Assembly (NCBI RefSeq): GCF_019720895.1
Contig: NZ_JAHKSH010000003.1
Location: 594,148-658,147 of the forward strand
DNA from: Microbacterium salitolerans
Lineage (GTDB): Bacteria > Actinomycetota > Actinomycetes > Actinomycetales > Microbacteriaceae
Direction of reading: 5' to 3'
Length of the DNA stretch: 64,000 bases
This document shows positions 16,415 through 25,226 of this stretch, one piece after another; within the stretch, counting starts at the first letter, position 1; each line of letters opens with the position of its first letter. The notes under the pieces were generated by a model. The model was not told the DNA's origin. It was given only the letters and a program-made list of their open reading frames with translations, and ran no database searches. The position numbers were made by a program, and so were the translations under genes.

Positions 16415-16959
16415 GCGGAGATTCCCATCTGTCGCGATGCCCGTCGTCTGCCGGGTGAGAGGATATCGGCACCGGGCGAGAGCACGGTCGCGCCCGGCGG
16501 AACGTCGCGCACGACGACGGCGTTCGGGCCGATGCGCGCCCCGCGCCCGACGGTGATGGCGCCGATGATGACGGCGCCGACGCCGATCTCGACATCGGCT
16601 TCGATGACGGGGCAGTCGTCGCGTTCGCGCCGGTTGCCGAGCGTCACGCCGTGGCGGAGCATGACCCCGGATCCGATGACCGTGTGCGGATTGACGACGA
16701 TCCCGATCCCGTGCCGCAGGCGCAGGCCCGGTCCGACCGAGGTCGACGTGGGCAGCTCGATGCCGAGGAACCCCTCCGTCACGAGGCGATACGGCACCGC
16801 GTAGACGAGGAAGAGCGCACGCCCCAGCCGTCCCGGCGTCTCACGCCAGCGCTGACAGCGGCGGAACCACGCGAGCACCAACCGGCTCTTCGGATAGGCC
16901 GCGTTCGCCGCGCGGTCCGCCGCACACGCGGCGCGCATGCGGTCGCGGGGGGCGCTCAT
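16411..16959 (-). CDS. Hexapeptide acetyltransferase (serine acetyltransferase-like)
   Basis: 182 residues with a left-handed beta-helix built of hexapeptides (GLRLRHGIGIVVN, TVIGSGVMLRHGVTLGNR, ADVEIGVGAVIIGAITVG). It resembles CysE/WcaB-type acetyltransferases in polysaccharide loci; catalytic His candidates are in LRHG. Probably O-acetylates a sugar or polymer unit with acetyl-CoA, though true serine acetyltransferase activity cannot be excluded. Start ATG 16959 overlaps the glycosyltransferase stop by 4 bp. Confidence 0.85.
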   Translation of the reverse strand: MSAPRDRMRAACAADRAANAAYPKSRLVLAWFRRCQRWRETPGRLGRALFLVYAVPYRLVTEGFLGIELPTSTSVGPGLRLRHGIGIVVNPHTVIGSGVMLRHGVTLGNRRERDDCPVIEADVEIGVGAVIIGAITVGRGARIGPNAVVVRDVPPGATVLSPGADILSPGRRRASRQMGISA

Positions 16960-17891
16960 CGTGCCGGCCCTGCCAGAGCCGTCGCGGAATCGAACGGCAG
17001 CGTCGGCGGTGAGGAGAGGATCCGCTCCCACAGCCACGCGCAGCGACGGTCGAGCACCCCGATGAGGCGGCGCCGCGCCGGGAACGGCAGGGGCGAGACG
17101 GCCGCACGGACGTCGCGTTCGAACGCCGCGAAGCGCTCGAACGCCTCGGCGCGCGGCAGAGGCGCGACCGCGAGGGTCGTGATGCGCGTGTGCGGGCGGC
17201 CGAGAAGTCGCACTGAGAGCCGTTCGAACGCCTCCTGCGTCTCCGGATCCTGCCAGGAGCGTCGGCGCCAGGCGTCGGCGGCCGTCACCTGGTCGTCGTG
17301 TGTGCGGTAGAGGACCGCCGGCGCCGCGAGGCGCCGCATCGACGTGCCGCGATGCGCGAGCCGAAGCCAGAGGTCGTAGTCCTCGCTGGGGACGACACGG
17401 TATCCGTCGCAGGCGGCGAGCGAAGCGCGCCGTGCCGCCATCGTCGAGTGGGCGACGGGGTTCGTCAGCAGCAGGTGGAACGGGAACGCGGCGGATCCGA
17501 TCGGCGGCGAGAACGACGGACGCGGGGCGCCCCGGCCCGTCCACGCGGCGACCGAGGAGAAGACGACGTCCGCGGACTGCAGCGCGCGCAGCTGGTGGCG
17601 GAACCGGCCGGGCAGCGTGACGTCGTCGGCGTCCATGCGCGCGATGAACTCGCTGTCGGTGGCCTCGAGGAGTCCGTTGAGGGTGCGGGCGACGCCGCGA
17701 TTCGGCCCGGAGATGACGCGCAGGCGCCGGTCATCGATTGCGGCGAGGACGTCGGCCGTGCCGTCGCGCGATCCGTCGTCGGCAACGACGAGCTCGGCGT
17801 CGCGGGGCAGCGCGCGGAGCGTCGACCGCACGGCGAGATCGATTGTTCCGGCGGCGTCGAAGGCGGGCAGCAGAACGCTGAGACGAGGCAT
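16956..17891 (-). CDS. GT2 glycosyltransferase
   Basis: 311 residues, GT-A fold: LSVLLPAFDAAGTIDLAVRS, VADDGSRDGT, and the metal-binding MDADD in FIARMDADDVTLPGR. PSEDYDLWLRLA supplies the acceptor-side acidic motif. It adds one sugar to the lipid-linked repeat unit of the exopolysaccharide at the inner face of the membrane; donor sugar unknown. ATG 17891 follows GGAAGGGGC. One of two adjacent GT2 genes with little mutual identity. Confidence 0.9.
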   Translation of the reverse strand: MPRLSVLLPAFDAAGTIDLAVRSTLRALPRDAELVVADDGSRDGTADVLAAIDDRRLRVISGPNRGVARTLNGLLEATDSEFIARMDADDVTLPGRFRHQLRALQSADVVFSSVAAWTGRGAPRPSFSPPIGSAAFPFHLLLTNPVAHSTMAARRASLAACDGYRVVPSEDYDLWLRLAHRGTSMRRLAAPAVLYRTHDDQVTAADAWRRRSWQDPETQEAFERLSVRLLGRPHTRITTLAVAPLPRAEAFERFAAFERDVRAAVSPLPFPARRRLIGVLDRRCAWLWERILSSPPTLPFDSATALAGPAR

Positions 17892-17892
17892 G

Positions 17893-18798
17893 TCACACGC
17901 CCCTTCCCCGGGCGTTGAGCGCCCGGACGATGCGCGGACCGGAGACGAGCCGCAGGCCGACGCACAGCGCGAGGTACGCCCGTGCCTGTCGCCGGTCGTC
18001 GCGCAGGGCGCGGCCCGCCCAGTGGCGCGCGTCGGCGAGCGACCCGAGGGCGCCGTGGGCGAAGGCGATCTGGCCCTCGACCCGTGCGCGGCCTGTCGCG
18101 GATCCCGCGAACTCCGGATGCTTGTCGAGCAGGTAGCCGAGCCCGTCGACGATCCCCTGCCAGCGCTCGGTGAAGAACGAGGCGCGATCCCAGTGGACGA
18201 TCGTGAGCGGATCCGGGACGGCGGCGACGGCGCCGATCCGTGCGGCCCGGAGCAGCAGATCGTAGTCCTCGCCGTAGCCCGTCGGGAGCTCCTCGTCGAC
18301 CAGACCGAGCCTGCCGCGCAGATCGTGCGTGCGGAGCAGGAACGACGAGGGGTGCAGCTCGGTGATCCGCGAGCGCACGAGATCGTCGAGTCGCGTCGTC
18401 GCCGGCGGCGTGCGCACATGCGACCCACCGCTCGAGAGGATCCGGATCCCCGTGGCGGCGAGCACGACGTCCGGATCCTCGAGGAGCGGCAGCTGCGACG
18501 CGAGCTTGCCCGGTTCCCATTCGTCGTCGTCATCGCAGAACGCGACGGCCTCGGCCCTCGCGGCGAGGATCCCGGTGTTGCGCGCGCCGGCGAGACCCGG
18601 TGTGCGCGTGTTGGCGACGGTGCGGAGCATGTGCCGCCCCGGGCCGACGTCGTCGAGCGGGTCCACCGGAGAGCCGTCGAACACGACGACGATCTCGAGG
18701 AACCCCGCGACATCCTGCGCGAGGACGGAGCGGATCGCGCGCCGCAGCAGCTCTGCGCGATCGCGCGTCGCGATGACGACCGTGACGAGGGGACTCAT
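17893..18798 (-). CDS. GT2 glycosyltransferase
   Basis: 301 residues. GT-A signatures: VTVVIATRDRAELLRRAIRS, VVFDGSP, and the acidic cluster CDDDDEWEPGKL in place of DXD. A long C-terminal helical part (about 230-301) follows. Second GT2 of the operon; start ATG 18798 overlaps the upstream ligase-like gene by 4 bp and its stop is 1 bp from the next start. Donor and acceptor unknown. Confidence 0.9.
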   Translation of the reverse strand: MSPLVTVVIATRDRAELLRRAIRSVLAQDVAGFLEIVVVFDGSPVDPLDDVGPGRHMLRTVANTRTPGLAGARNTGILAARAEAVAFCDDDDEWEPGKLASQLPLLEDPDVVLAATGIRILSSGGSHVRTPPATTRLDDLVRSRITELHPSSFLLRTHDLRGRLGLVDEELPTGYGEDYDLLLRAARIGAVAAVPDPLTIVHWDRASFFTERWQGIVDGLGYLLDKHPEFAGSATGRARVEGQIAFAHGALGSLADARHWAGRALRDDRRQARAYLALCVGLRLVSGPRIVRALNARGRGV

Positions 18799-20096
18799 GA
18801 GGACCTCCGGGGGTGTGGGACGACGGATGGATGTGACGATTCCGAGTACGGGATGACGGTCGCCGCGGGGAGGAGCGCGAGCGCGAGCCCGTGCGGCAGG
18901 ACGCCGTAGTAGAAGACCTCCACGAACAGGACGACCTGGATCACGTGGATGGGCATCGCCAGGGGTCCGCGATGGCGCGAGGTGGCCCAGGCGAGCCAGA
19001 GGATCGCCGCGAGGAAGAGGAACAGGGCCGGGAATCCGTGGGAGAACAGGACCATCCAGACGTGTCCCTGCGTTCCTGCCGAGGGCGCCCCGGGCGTCCA
19101 CGACGGGCGGGGCGCTCCGTAGCCGAACAGAGGAGACTCGAGCGTTCGGGCGAACGTCTCCTGGTACAGGTCGGCGCGGTTCTCAGTCGATGAGCTGTTC
19201 TCCATGCGTCCTGTCAGGCGGTCCCACACGTCCAGCGCCGTCGCGGCGATGAGTCCCGCGGCGCAGGCGCCCGCGAGCCCCGCGAGGGCGCGCATCCGTC
19301 CGGAACCGAGCGCGAGCAGCCCGCTGTATACGACGGCGATGCCGAGCCCGATGAACATTCCGCGATTGAGCGTGAGGAACGCCGGGACGAGAGACGCCGC
19401 GATGGCGACGACGAGCCCGAGGAACCGGAGGTCGCGGGGCATGCGCGTCAGCCGCGCGATCACGAGCGGGAGCAGCAGGGAGTACGCGTTGCCCCATCCG
19501 TTCGTGTACAGGAACGGCGCCGACGGGCGCGGATCGAGCGCGGCCCATGCGTCGGGATTCCACTGCGTGGCTCGGCGCTCGACCATCTCGCCGACGAGCT
19601 CGTTGGCCTGGAGGGAGGCAGGCAGCACGTACCCCAGGGGCGTGCGGAAAGAGAACTCCGGTGCGAGGATGCCGAGCCAGCCGCCGGCTACGACGAAGAG
19701 CCAGAACACGGTGAGGATCCCGAGCATCCGGTCGGGCGTCAGCGTGCGCCGTGCGTTGTAGACGTAGACGAACGCGATCGTGAGCGCGAGGTACTGCGCG
19801 GCGCGATAGACGAATCCGATGAGTCGTCCCGACGAGTCGATGCCGATCACCGAGACGGCGACGCACGCGAGGAAGAGCAGCCAGATGCCGAGTCCGCGCG
19901 GCGCGCGGATGTCGCCCCGCCGCGCCATGAGGATCGCCATGGCGCCCGCCAGGGGGAGCCAGGCCATCTCCCCGACGCCGAGCAGCCACCACAGGGGGAA
20001 GGCCGCGAACATGGCGGTCACGGGCCAGCTGGGCAGCTCGGTGCGGACGAGGAGCGCCGGGCCCGATGCGGTGCGCGCGAGCGTGTCAGACCGCAT
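18795..20096 (-). CDS. O-antigen ligase / Wzy-like polymerase
   Basis: 433-residue integral membrane protein with about eleven hydrophobic segments and the long periplasm-side loop of the Wzy_C/O-antigen ligase family (about 290-360, with GYGAPRPSWTPG and TQGHVWM). In a Wzx/Wzy operon in a Gram-positive, this protein most likely polymerises repeat units after flipping. Overlaps the Wzz-like gene by 11 bp upstream and the GT2 gene by 4 bp downstream. Confidence 0.85.
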   Translation of the reverse strand: MRSDTLARTASGPALLVRTELPSWPVTAMFAAFPLWWLLGVGEMAWLPLAGAMAILMARRGDIRAPRGLGIWLLFLACVAVSVIGIDSSGRLIGFVYRAAQYLALTIAFVYVYNARRTLTPDRMLGILTVFWLFVVAGGWLGILAPEFSFRTPLGYVLPASLQANELVGEMVERRATQWNPDAWAALDPRPSAPFLYTNGWGNAYSLLLPLVIARLTRMPRDLRFLGLVVAIAASLVPAFLTLNRGMFIGLGIAVVYSGLLALGSGRMRALAGLAGACAAGLIAATALDVWDRLTGRMENSSSTENRADLYQETFARTLESPLFGYGAPRPSWTPGAPSAGTQGHVWMVLFSHGFPALFLFLAAILWLAWATSRHRGPLAMPIHVIQVVLFVEVFYYGVLPHGLALALLPAATVIPYSESSHPSVVPHPRRSS

Positions 20097-21555
20097 CGGC
20101 GAGCTCCGTCATCCTGTCGTCGGCGCGCGGCGCGCGTCCGACCGGGAGGGAGCGCCGGCTCGCGGCGCCGGGCCGTGGGGCCCGCGGCAGCACGATCGTT
20201 CCGAGCAGGGGGCGATCCAGCTGCTCGGTCGCCTCGCGGATCCTGTCGACCGTCGTCGTGGTCACGTCGCCCTCGCGCACGACGGCGACAGCGACGTCGG
20301 CGCACCGCAGGACGGCCAGCATGTCCGCCTCGTCGTGAGCGGAGACCGCGACCAGCACGATCGCGCCCGCCGGCGCGGAGGCGACGGCATCGCGGACCTG
20401 GGCGGCGGGACTCGTCGCGGGGGACGGCGCGATGCACGTGCGGACGGTGAGGCCCGGCACGCCCTCGCGGTCGTCGGGGCGCGCCGAGGGGGCGCCGCGC
20501 AGGGCCGTGACACGCGGGCGGCTCTCGGGCGGCAGAAGCAGGAGCGTCTCCTGACCGCTGTCAGCGAGTGCGTGCGCGAGGCCTCGGGCGGTCGCGCCGG
20601 GCTGCTCCGTGTCATCGATCACCCCGATCGTCGACGCTCCGAGGGGCAGGTCGCCGAGCAGTCGCTCGCGGGCGATGTCGAACTCCGCGCCGCCGTGCGC
20701 GGCAGGGCGCGCCGTTCGCAGGTGCGCGAGGATCCTCCGACCCGAACGGCGCTCGATCTCGGCGGGTGTGCGCAGGCGGCGGTCGAACGGATCGCGCACG
20801 AATGCGAACACGATGCCGAGCAGGAGCCCGGCCGCGCCGCCCGTCGCCAGCACCATCGTGCGCGAGGGCGCGGACACGAGGGGGCTGTCGGCGGCACGCG
20901 TGAGCACGCTTCCGCCCGTCGTGTCGACGCTCTGCAGGGTGTTGCGCTGCGTCGTGAGCCCCGTGAGCTCGGCGAGGATCTGCTCGCGCTCGCTGGCGGC
21001 CTGGACGCTCTGGGGATCCGCCGCGATGGTCGCGTTCGCCTCGCTGAGGTCGGCGCGCAGGTCGCCCACGCGGTCATCGATGCGCGTGATCATGACGTCG
21101 AGGCGCTCCTGCGCCGTCTCGCTGCGGTAGGCGAGGTACGCGGCGGCGACGGCGTCCGCACGGGCGATCGCCTCCGTGCTCGACGCGCCCACGGCGGCGA
21201 TGCCCGCGACGGTTCCGCCATCGGAGACCGTCACCTCGACGCCATCGTGGAGCTCGGGTGCCGCGACCTCGCCCCCCAACAGGAGCGCGGCACGGTCGGC
21301 GACCGCGAACGATTCGGCGATCGCCGTCTCGGTGGCGGTGTCGACGAGGCCCGACGCCGAACGCTGGGCGCCGAACGGATCCGTTGTGATGACCGACAGG
21401 TTCACGTGCGTCGTCGCCGTGATGCGGGCGGGCATGACGAGCAGAGCGGCGCAGGCGGTGGCGACTCCCAGCGCCGTCGTGAGGCAGATGATCACCCAGT
21501 GCCGAGCGATCACGCGGGCGTAGTGCTCGAGTCCGAGCGTCGTGGTGCGGTCCAT
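20086..21555 (-). CDS. Wzz-like chain-length protein fused to a degenerate tyrosine-kinase-type ATPase
   Basis: 489 residues. Wzz topology: transmembrane helices at about 20-42 and 232-253 around an extracytoplasmic part with a coiled coil (about 145-210). The cytoplasmic part resembles BY-kinase/ParA proteins, but the P-loop region (313-325, VIDDTEQPGATAR) lacks the Lys and GKS/T, and no Tyr cluster is at the end. It may therefore control chain length without kinase activity. ATG 21555 preferred over ATG 21570, because a GGAGG sits 8 nt upstream of it, inside the longer reading. Confidence 0.87.
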   Translation of the reverse strand: MDRTTTLGLEHYARVIARHWVIICLTTALGVATACAALLVMPARITATTHVNLSVITTDPFGAQRSASGLVDTATETAIAESFAVADRAALLLGGEVAAPELHDGVEVTVSDGGTVAGIAAVGASSTEAIARADAVAAAYLAYRSETAQERLDVMITRIDDRVGDLRADLSEANATIAADPQSVQAASEREQILAELTGLTTQRNTLQSVDTTGGSVLTRAADSPLVSAPSRTMVLATGGAAGLLLGIVFAFVRDPFDRRLRTPAEIERRSGRRILAHLRTARPAAHGGAEFDIARERLLGDLPLGASTIGVIDDTEQPGATARGLAHALADSGQETLLLLPPESRPRVTALRGAPSARPDDREGVPGLTVRTCIAPSPATSPAAQVRDAVASAPAGAIVLVAVSAHDEADMLAVLRCADVAVAVVREGDVTTTTVDRIREATEQLDRPLLGTIVLPRAPRPGAASRRSLPVGRAPRADDRMTELADAV

Positions 21556-21577
21556 CGGAGCGTCCTCCATCGGGTGG

Positions 21578-22297
21578 TCAGCGGGCGAGCAGGCGGTGCT
21601 TGCGGCGCATCGAAGCGGCGGTGTGGATGAGGTTCGCGACGAAGAGCGCCGCGTAGACGAGGCCGAACGCCGTCGGGGCGGCCCAGAGCAGGAAGGCCCA
21701 GCAGAGGGCGCCGGGGTCGGTGGGGAGAAGGGCGATCGACTTCGCGATGCCCGGCCCCTCGGAGCGATCGCGGCCGTGACGGGTGGCGAGCTGCTCGGCG
21801 AGGATCTGGCTCATGAACTGACCGGAGCTGAGCACCGCGTACGAGAGCGCGACGATCATGAGCCACTCCTCGTCGGGGCGGTGGAGGAAGACGGCGATCG
21901 CGACGGCCGTGTGGATGAGCGGCGTGCGGATGGCGTCGACGACGTGATCGAGCCATTCGCCCGCTGGACCGGCGCGCCCCGTGAGACGTGCGACCTGGCC
22001 GTCGGCGGAGTCGAGCACGTACCCGGCGGCGAGCAGGACGGCGGCGACGACCGCGCTCGGGAGAGACGCGGGTGCGGCGACGAGGACGACGAGACCCGCG
22101 ACCGAGAGGCCCGCGCTGGCCAGGGTGACCGCGTTCGGCCCGAGCCCCGCGCTCGCCGCGGCGGCCGCGACGCCGCGCGCGAGGCGGCGGTTGATCCAGC
22201 GCGTGTAGGCAGGCACTCCTGCGCCCGACTTCTGCGCGCTCCGCAGGGCCTGGAGGCGGTCGCGAAGGGTCGCGGAGTCCGCGAATCCCACGGTCAC
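21578..22297 (-). CDS. CDP-alcohol phosphatidyltransferase family enzyme
   Basis: 239 residues, about five transmembrane helices. Complete CDP-OH-P motif: D-x2-DG-x2-AR-x8-G-x3-D-x3-D, seen in DSADGQVARL followed by GEWLDHVVD. Family members transfer a phospho-alcohol or phosphatidyl group from a CDP-linked donor. Its place inside an exopolysaccharide operon with a cytidylyltransferase suggests polymer or lipid-carrier decoration with a phosphodiester, not bulk phospholipid synthesis (inference). GTG 22297 overlaps the previous stop (GTGA). Confidence 0.88.
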   Translation of the reverse strand: MTVGFADSATLRDRLQALRSAQKSGAGVPAYTRWINRRLARGVAAAAASAGLGPNAVTLASAGLSVAGLVVLVAAPASLPSAVVAAVLLAAGYVLDSADGQVARLTGRAGPAGEWLDHVVDAIRTPLIHTAVAIAVFLHRPDEEWLMIVALSYAVLSSGQFMSQILAEQLATRHGRDRSEGPGIAKSIALLPTDPGALCWAFLLWAAPTAFGLVYAALFVANLIHTAASMRRKHRLLAR

Positions 22298-25209
22298 GAT
22301 GTCGCCTCCGCCGTGAGCTCGAAGCTGTGGGACTTCGCCGAGCGGTAGTTCGAGTGCACCTCGACGGCGATCGTGTTCGCGCCGGCGACCAGGAGGTCGG
22401 TCGGAACCGCGACGGTGACGGGGTTCGCGACCGCCGCACCGCCCGAGACGCCGGCGTTCGCGAAGGTCCCCGCCGTGAGGGGGCCGTCGTCGAGGTTCTC
22501 GCGCAGCACCTCCGTGCCGTTCACGTACACGACGATGCCGTCGTCGACACGCACGCTCAGGTCGAGCGCGGCGGGGACCTCGGCCAGGTCGAAGCCGTGC
22601 CGGTAGTAGCTCGTCACAGGGCGCGGCGAGAGCGATATGTCGAGCGGCGTCGCGATATCGCTCGTGCCCCAGCCGATCGGGGCGGGCGCGGCGGCCCACG
22701 TCGCGTCGTCGAAGTCCGGGGACCCCCAGCCCTCCGCGGCGCCGTCGATCGACCACAGGTGGCGCCAGTCGGATCCGCCCGCGATGACCAGACCGATCGC
22801 GGGACCGGGGTCGGGATCCGGATCCGGGTCCGGTTCGGGATCCGGGTCCGGTTCGGGGTCGGGGTCCGGTTCGGGATCCGGCTCCGTCGGCGCAGCAGCG
22901 GCGATCGGGTCGGAGCTCGCGGAGACGTTGCCGGCGGCGTCGGAGGCCCGGACGGCGTAGGTCGTGTCACCAGGCGCGAGCGGCAGCTCCAGCGAGCGGG
23001 CGTCGGTCGACGCGGCGACGCGTCCGTTCCGGATCACCTGATAGGCCGTCACACCTCTGTCATCCGTCGCCTCCTCCCAGGAGAGGTCGACGCCGTCGGC
23101 GGTCCGCTGCGCTTGCAGGCCGGCCGGTGTGCTCGGCGCGGTGACGTCTGCGGCGGCGTGCCGCACGAACCCGCCCGACCACTGCCGGGTGTATCCCTCG
23201 CGCGTCGAGTGCGTGAAGTCCCCGCCCTGCCAGAGCGACCCGGCGGAGTCGACGAAGAGCGCCCAGGTGCCCGCGCCGCCGCGCGTGTTGAACGCGCCGT
23301 TGAATGACGGCCGGTATTCGCCCGTCGCGGCATCCCACGCCCCGCTGCCGTAGATGGCGTGCGAGCCGCTCCACCCGGTCCCGACCGAGGGCCACCGCGT
23401 GGCGCCCTCGTAGACGGTTTCGAAGCAGTGGCACCCCCCGTACACCGTCGTGCCGTCGGAGGCGATCGCCTGGAAGTCGCCGCCCCGCAGCGTGATGGCG
23501 GCGCTGAGCACGTCCAGCGTGTCGCGTGAGTAGCTCATGAGCGAGTGCTCGGATCCGCCGAGCCATACGCGGTCTCCGACCTCGCGAACGGCCTGCTGAT
23601 ACCCGGTTCGTCCTCCGGAGCGGTTCGAGAACACCGGCTCCCACGGGAAGAGCGTCTCGTCGGCGGACGCGAGCGCGGCGGCGTGATCGGCGGTCCGTCC
23701 GCGCGACTGCGAGAAGAACCCTGCGGCGTACACGCGGTCGCCCTGCTCCGAGGCGTCGAGACTCATCACGGTGCCGTTGAACTCGGGGTTCCACGTGCCC
23801 GGGAGTCCGGTCGAGAGGGAGAAGCGCGCCGCGCCGCGGGCGTAGGCCTGCCCGGATCCCTCGGCGGTGGCGTGGGTGAAGGTCCCGGCGACGTAGAGCC
23901 AGTCGTCCTGCACATCCATCGAACGCACGGAGGGCACGCCGCCCGAGAGGTAGTTGATCAGGGCGCCCGTGAAGGATGCGTCGACGGCCCCCGTCGCGGC
24001 ATCGAGCACGACGAGGCCGGCGTGCGGCTCGTCGTTGACGGTGGAGAAGAATCCGCCCACCGCGATGCGTCCGTCGCCGAGCCCCACGACCGCCTTCACC
24101 TGATTGTCGAAGACGGGACGAAAGGCCGGATTCCAGTCGCCGGAGTCGCGGTCGAACGACGCGAGATACGACTGCTGTACCGCGCCAGCGCCGGACGACG
24201 AGCGCTGCACGGTGGTGAAGTTGCCGCCGACGAAGACGCGACCGCCCTCTTCGCCGAACGCCGACACCTCGTTGCTGCCCTCGGTCGTGGTGGGGCCGGC
24301 GCCGAGGCCCGTGACGCCCCAGGTCTGCCGCCGAGCGAAGGCCTCGGCGACCGGCTCGCGCGTCGCCGCCGGGAGCGCCTCGGCGGCGGGCGTCTCGGGA
24401 GTGGTGAGCTGCGGGCGCAGGAGCACCTGGGTGAAGGGGCGTGCGTAGCCCGACGACGGCGTACGCGACCAGAGGTGGCTCGAGGCCGCGGTCGAGCCCG
24501 AGATGTCGGCGCCGTAGCCGAACCCCATCGCCCATCCCTCTGCGGCGCCCGTGATCGTGCGCACGCGACTCGTGCCGTTGCCGGAGCCGAAGTTGCTCGT
24601 GAAGCCACCCGAATAGCTGCTGCCGTCGATCGTGAACGCGCCGACGCGCTGCTCGCTGTTGAACTGCCATGTCCATTCGTCGCGCGGGCTCGTCAGGTGG
24701 AATCGCACGTCCTGGTGGGCGGTGCCGGCCGCGTTCGTGGCGCGCACGAGCCGGATCCCGTCCTCGAGATCCGTGATCGGCTGGTGGCCGACGAGGTCGT
24801 CGATGATCGCGCCGGACAGCTGACGCGGCTGGAAGGCCGCGGCGCCCGTGACGACGTCGCGGACCTGCGCGGGGGTGCCCGACCCGAGGATCGACTCCGA
24901 CCAGCGCTCGCGTCCGCGCCCGACGAGTACCCATCCGCCGCCATCGGTCTCCTGATCGCAGTGGAAGCGCTCCGGGGACACCATCGCGGGAGTGAGAAGC
25001 CAGTACACGCCGCTCGGGGCGTCCGGATCCGTCTGCGCGATCTCCCAGCACGAGGCGGCTGCCGTCTGCTCGGTGAGCCCGTCGGGAGCCGGAATCGCCG
25101 GTTCGTCGGCTGCCGCGCCCGTTGGGACGAGCAGGGCGACCGCGAGGCCGAGGAGTGCGGGACCGGCGGCAGAGGCGCCGCGCCGAGCGGCGGGGGTGAA
25201 AAGAGTCAT
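22294..25209 (-). CDS. Large secreted protein: fibrinogen-like domain, beta-propeller-like repeats, FN3, Pro-Asp linker, C-terminal jelly-roll
   Basis: 971 residues. Signal peptide at 1-34, ending AAADEP. Residues about 54-270 form a fibrinogen/ficolin-like domain (SCWEIAQTDPDAPSGVYW, CDQETDGGGWVLVG). From about 310 to 680 there are repeats of the type VFVGGNFTTV..DAATGAVDASF, as in delta-60/WD-like propellers. FN3 at 685-771, a PD/PE linker at 772-802, and a beta-rich C-terminal domain (803-971). No LPXTG or other anchor. Probably a cell-surface carbohydrate-binding protein that travels with the polysaccharide. ATG 25209; the stop overlaps the next gene. Confidence 0.88.
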   Translation of the reverse strand: MTLFTPAARRGASAAGPALLGLAVALLVPTGAAADEPAIPAPDGLTEQTAAASCWEIAQTDPDAPSGVYWLLTPAMVSPERFHCDQETDGGGWVLVGRGRERWSESILGSGTPAQVRDVVTGAAAFQPRQLSGAIIDDLVGHQPITDLEDGIRLVRATNAAGTAHQDVRFHLTSPRDEWTWQFNSEQRVGAFTIDGSSYSGGFTSNFGSGNGTSRVRTITGAAEGWAMGFGYGADISGSTAASSHLWSRTPSSGYARPFTQVLLRPQLTTPETPAAEALPAATREPVAEAFARRQTWGVTGLGAGPTTTEGSNEVSAFGEEGGRVFVGGNFTTVQRSSSGAGAVQQSYLASFDRDSGDWNPAFRPVFDNQVKAVVGLGDGRIAVGGFFSTVNDEPHAGLVVLDAATGAVDASFTGALINYLSGGVPSVRSMDVQDDWLYVAGTFTHATAEGSGQAYARGAARFSLSTGLPGTWNPEFNGTVMSLDASEQGDRVYAAGFFSQSRGRTADHAAALASADETLFPWEPVFSNRSGGRTGYQQAVREVGDRVWLGGSEHSLMSYSRDTLDVLSAAITLRGGDFQAIASDGTTVYGGCHCFETVYEGATRWPSVGTGWSGSHAIYGSGAWDAATGEYRPSFNGAFNTRGGAGTWALFVDSAGSLWQGGDFTHSTREGYTRQWSGGFVRHAAADVTAPSTPAGLQAQRTADGVDLSWEEATDDRGVTAYQVIRNGRVAASTDARSLELPLAPGDTTYAVRASDAAGNVSASSDPIAAAAPTEPDPEPDPDPEPDPDPEPDPDPDPDPGPAIGLVIAGGSDWRHLWSIDGAAEGWGSPDFDDATWAAAPAPIGWGTSDIATPLDISLSPRPVTSYYRHGFDLAEVPAALDLSVRVDDGIVVYVNGTEVLRENLDDGPLTAGTFANAGVSGGAAVANPVTVAVPTDLLVAGANTIAVEVHSNYRSAKSHSFELTAEATS
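22797..22890 (-). repeat. Low-complexity GGATCCGG-type repeat encoding the PD/PE linker
   Basis: Short 6- and 12-bp units encoding alternating Pro-Asp and Pro-Glu. A likely site of slipped-strand length variation, all inside the coding frame of the secreted protein. Confidence 0.85.
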
Positions 25210-25226
25210 TCGATGCTCCGGTCGCG

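Noticed and set aside
22797-22890. Short repeats that could suggest a CRISPR array or satellite
   Set aside because: 6-12 bp units with no spacers, fully in frame with the secreted protein, and no cas gene nearby.
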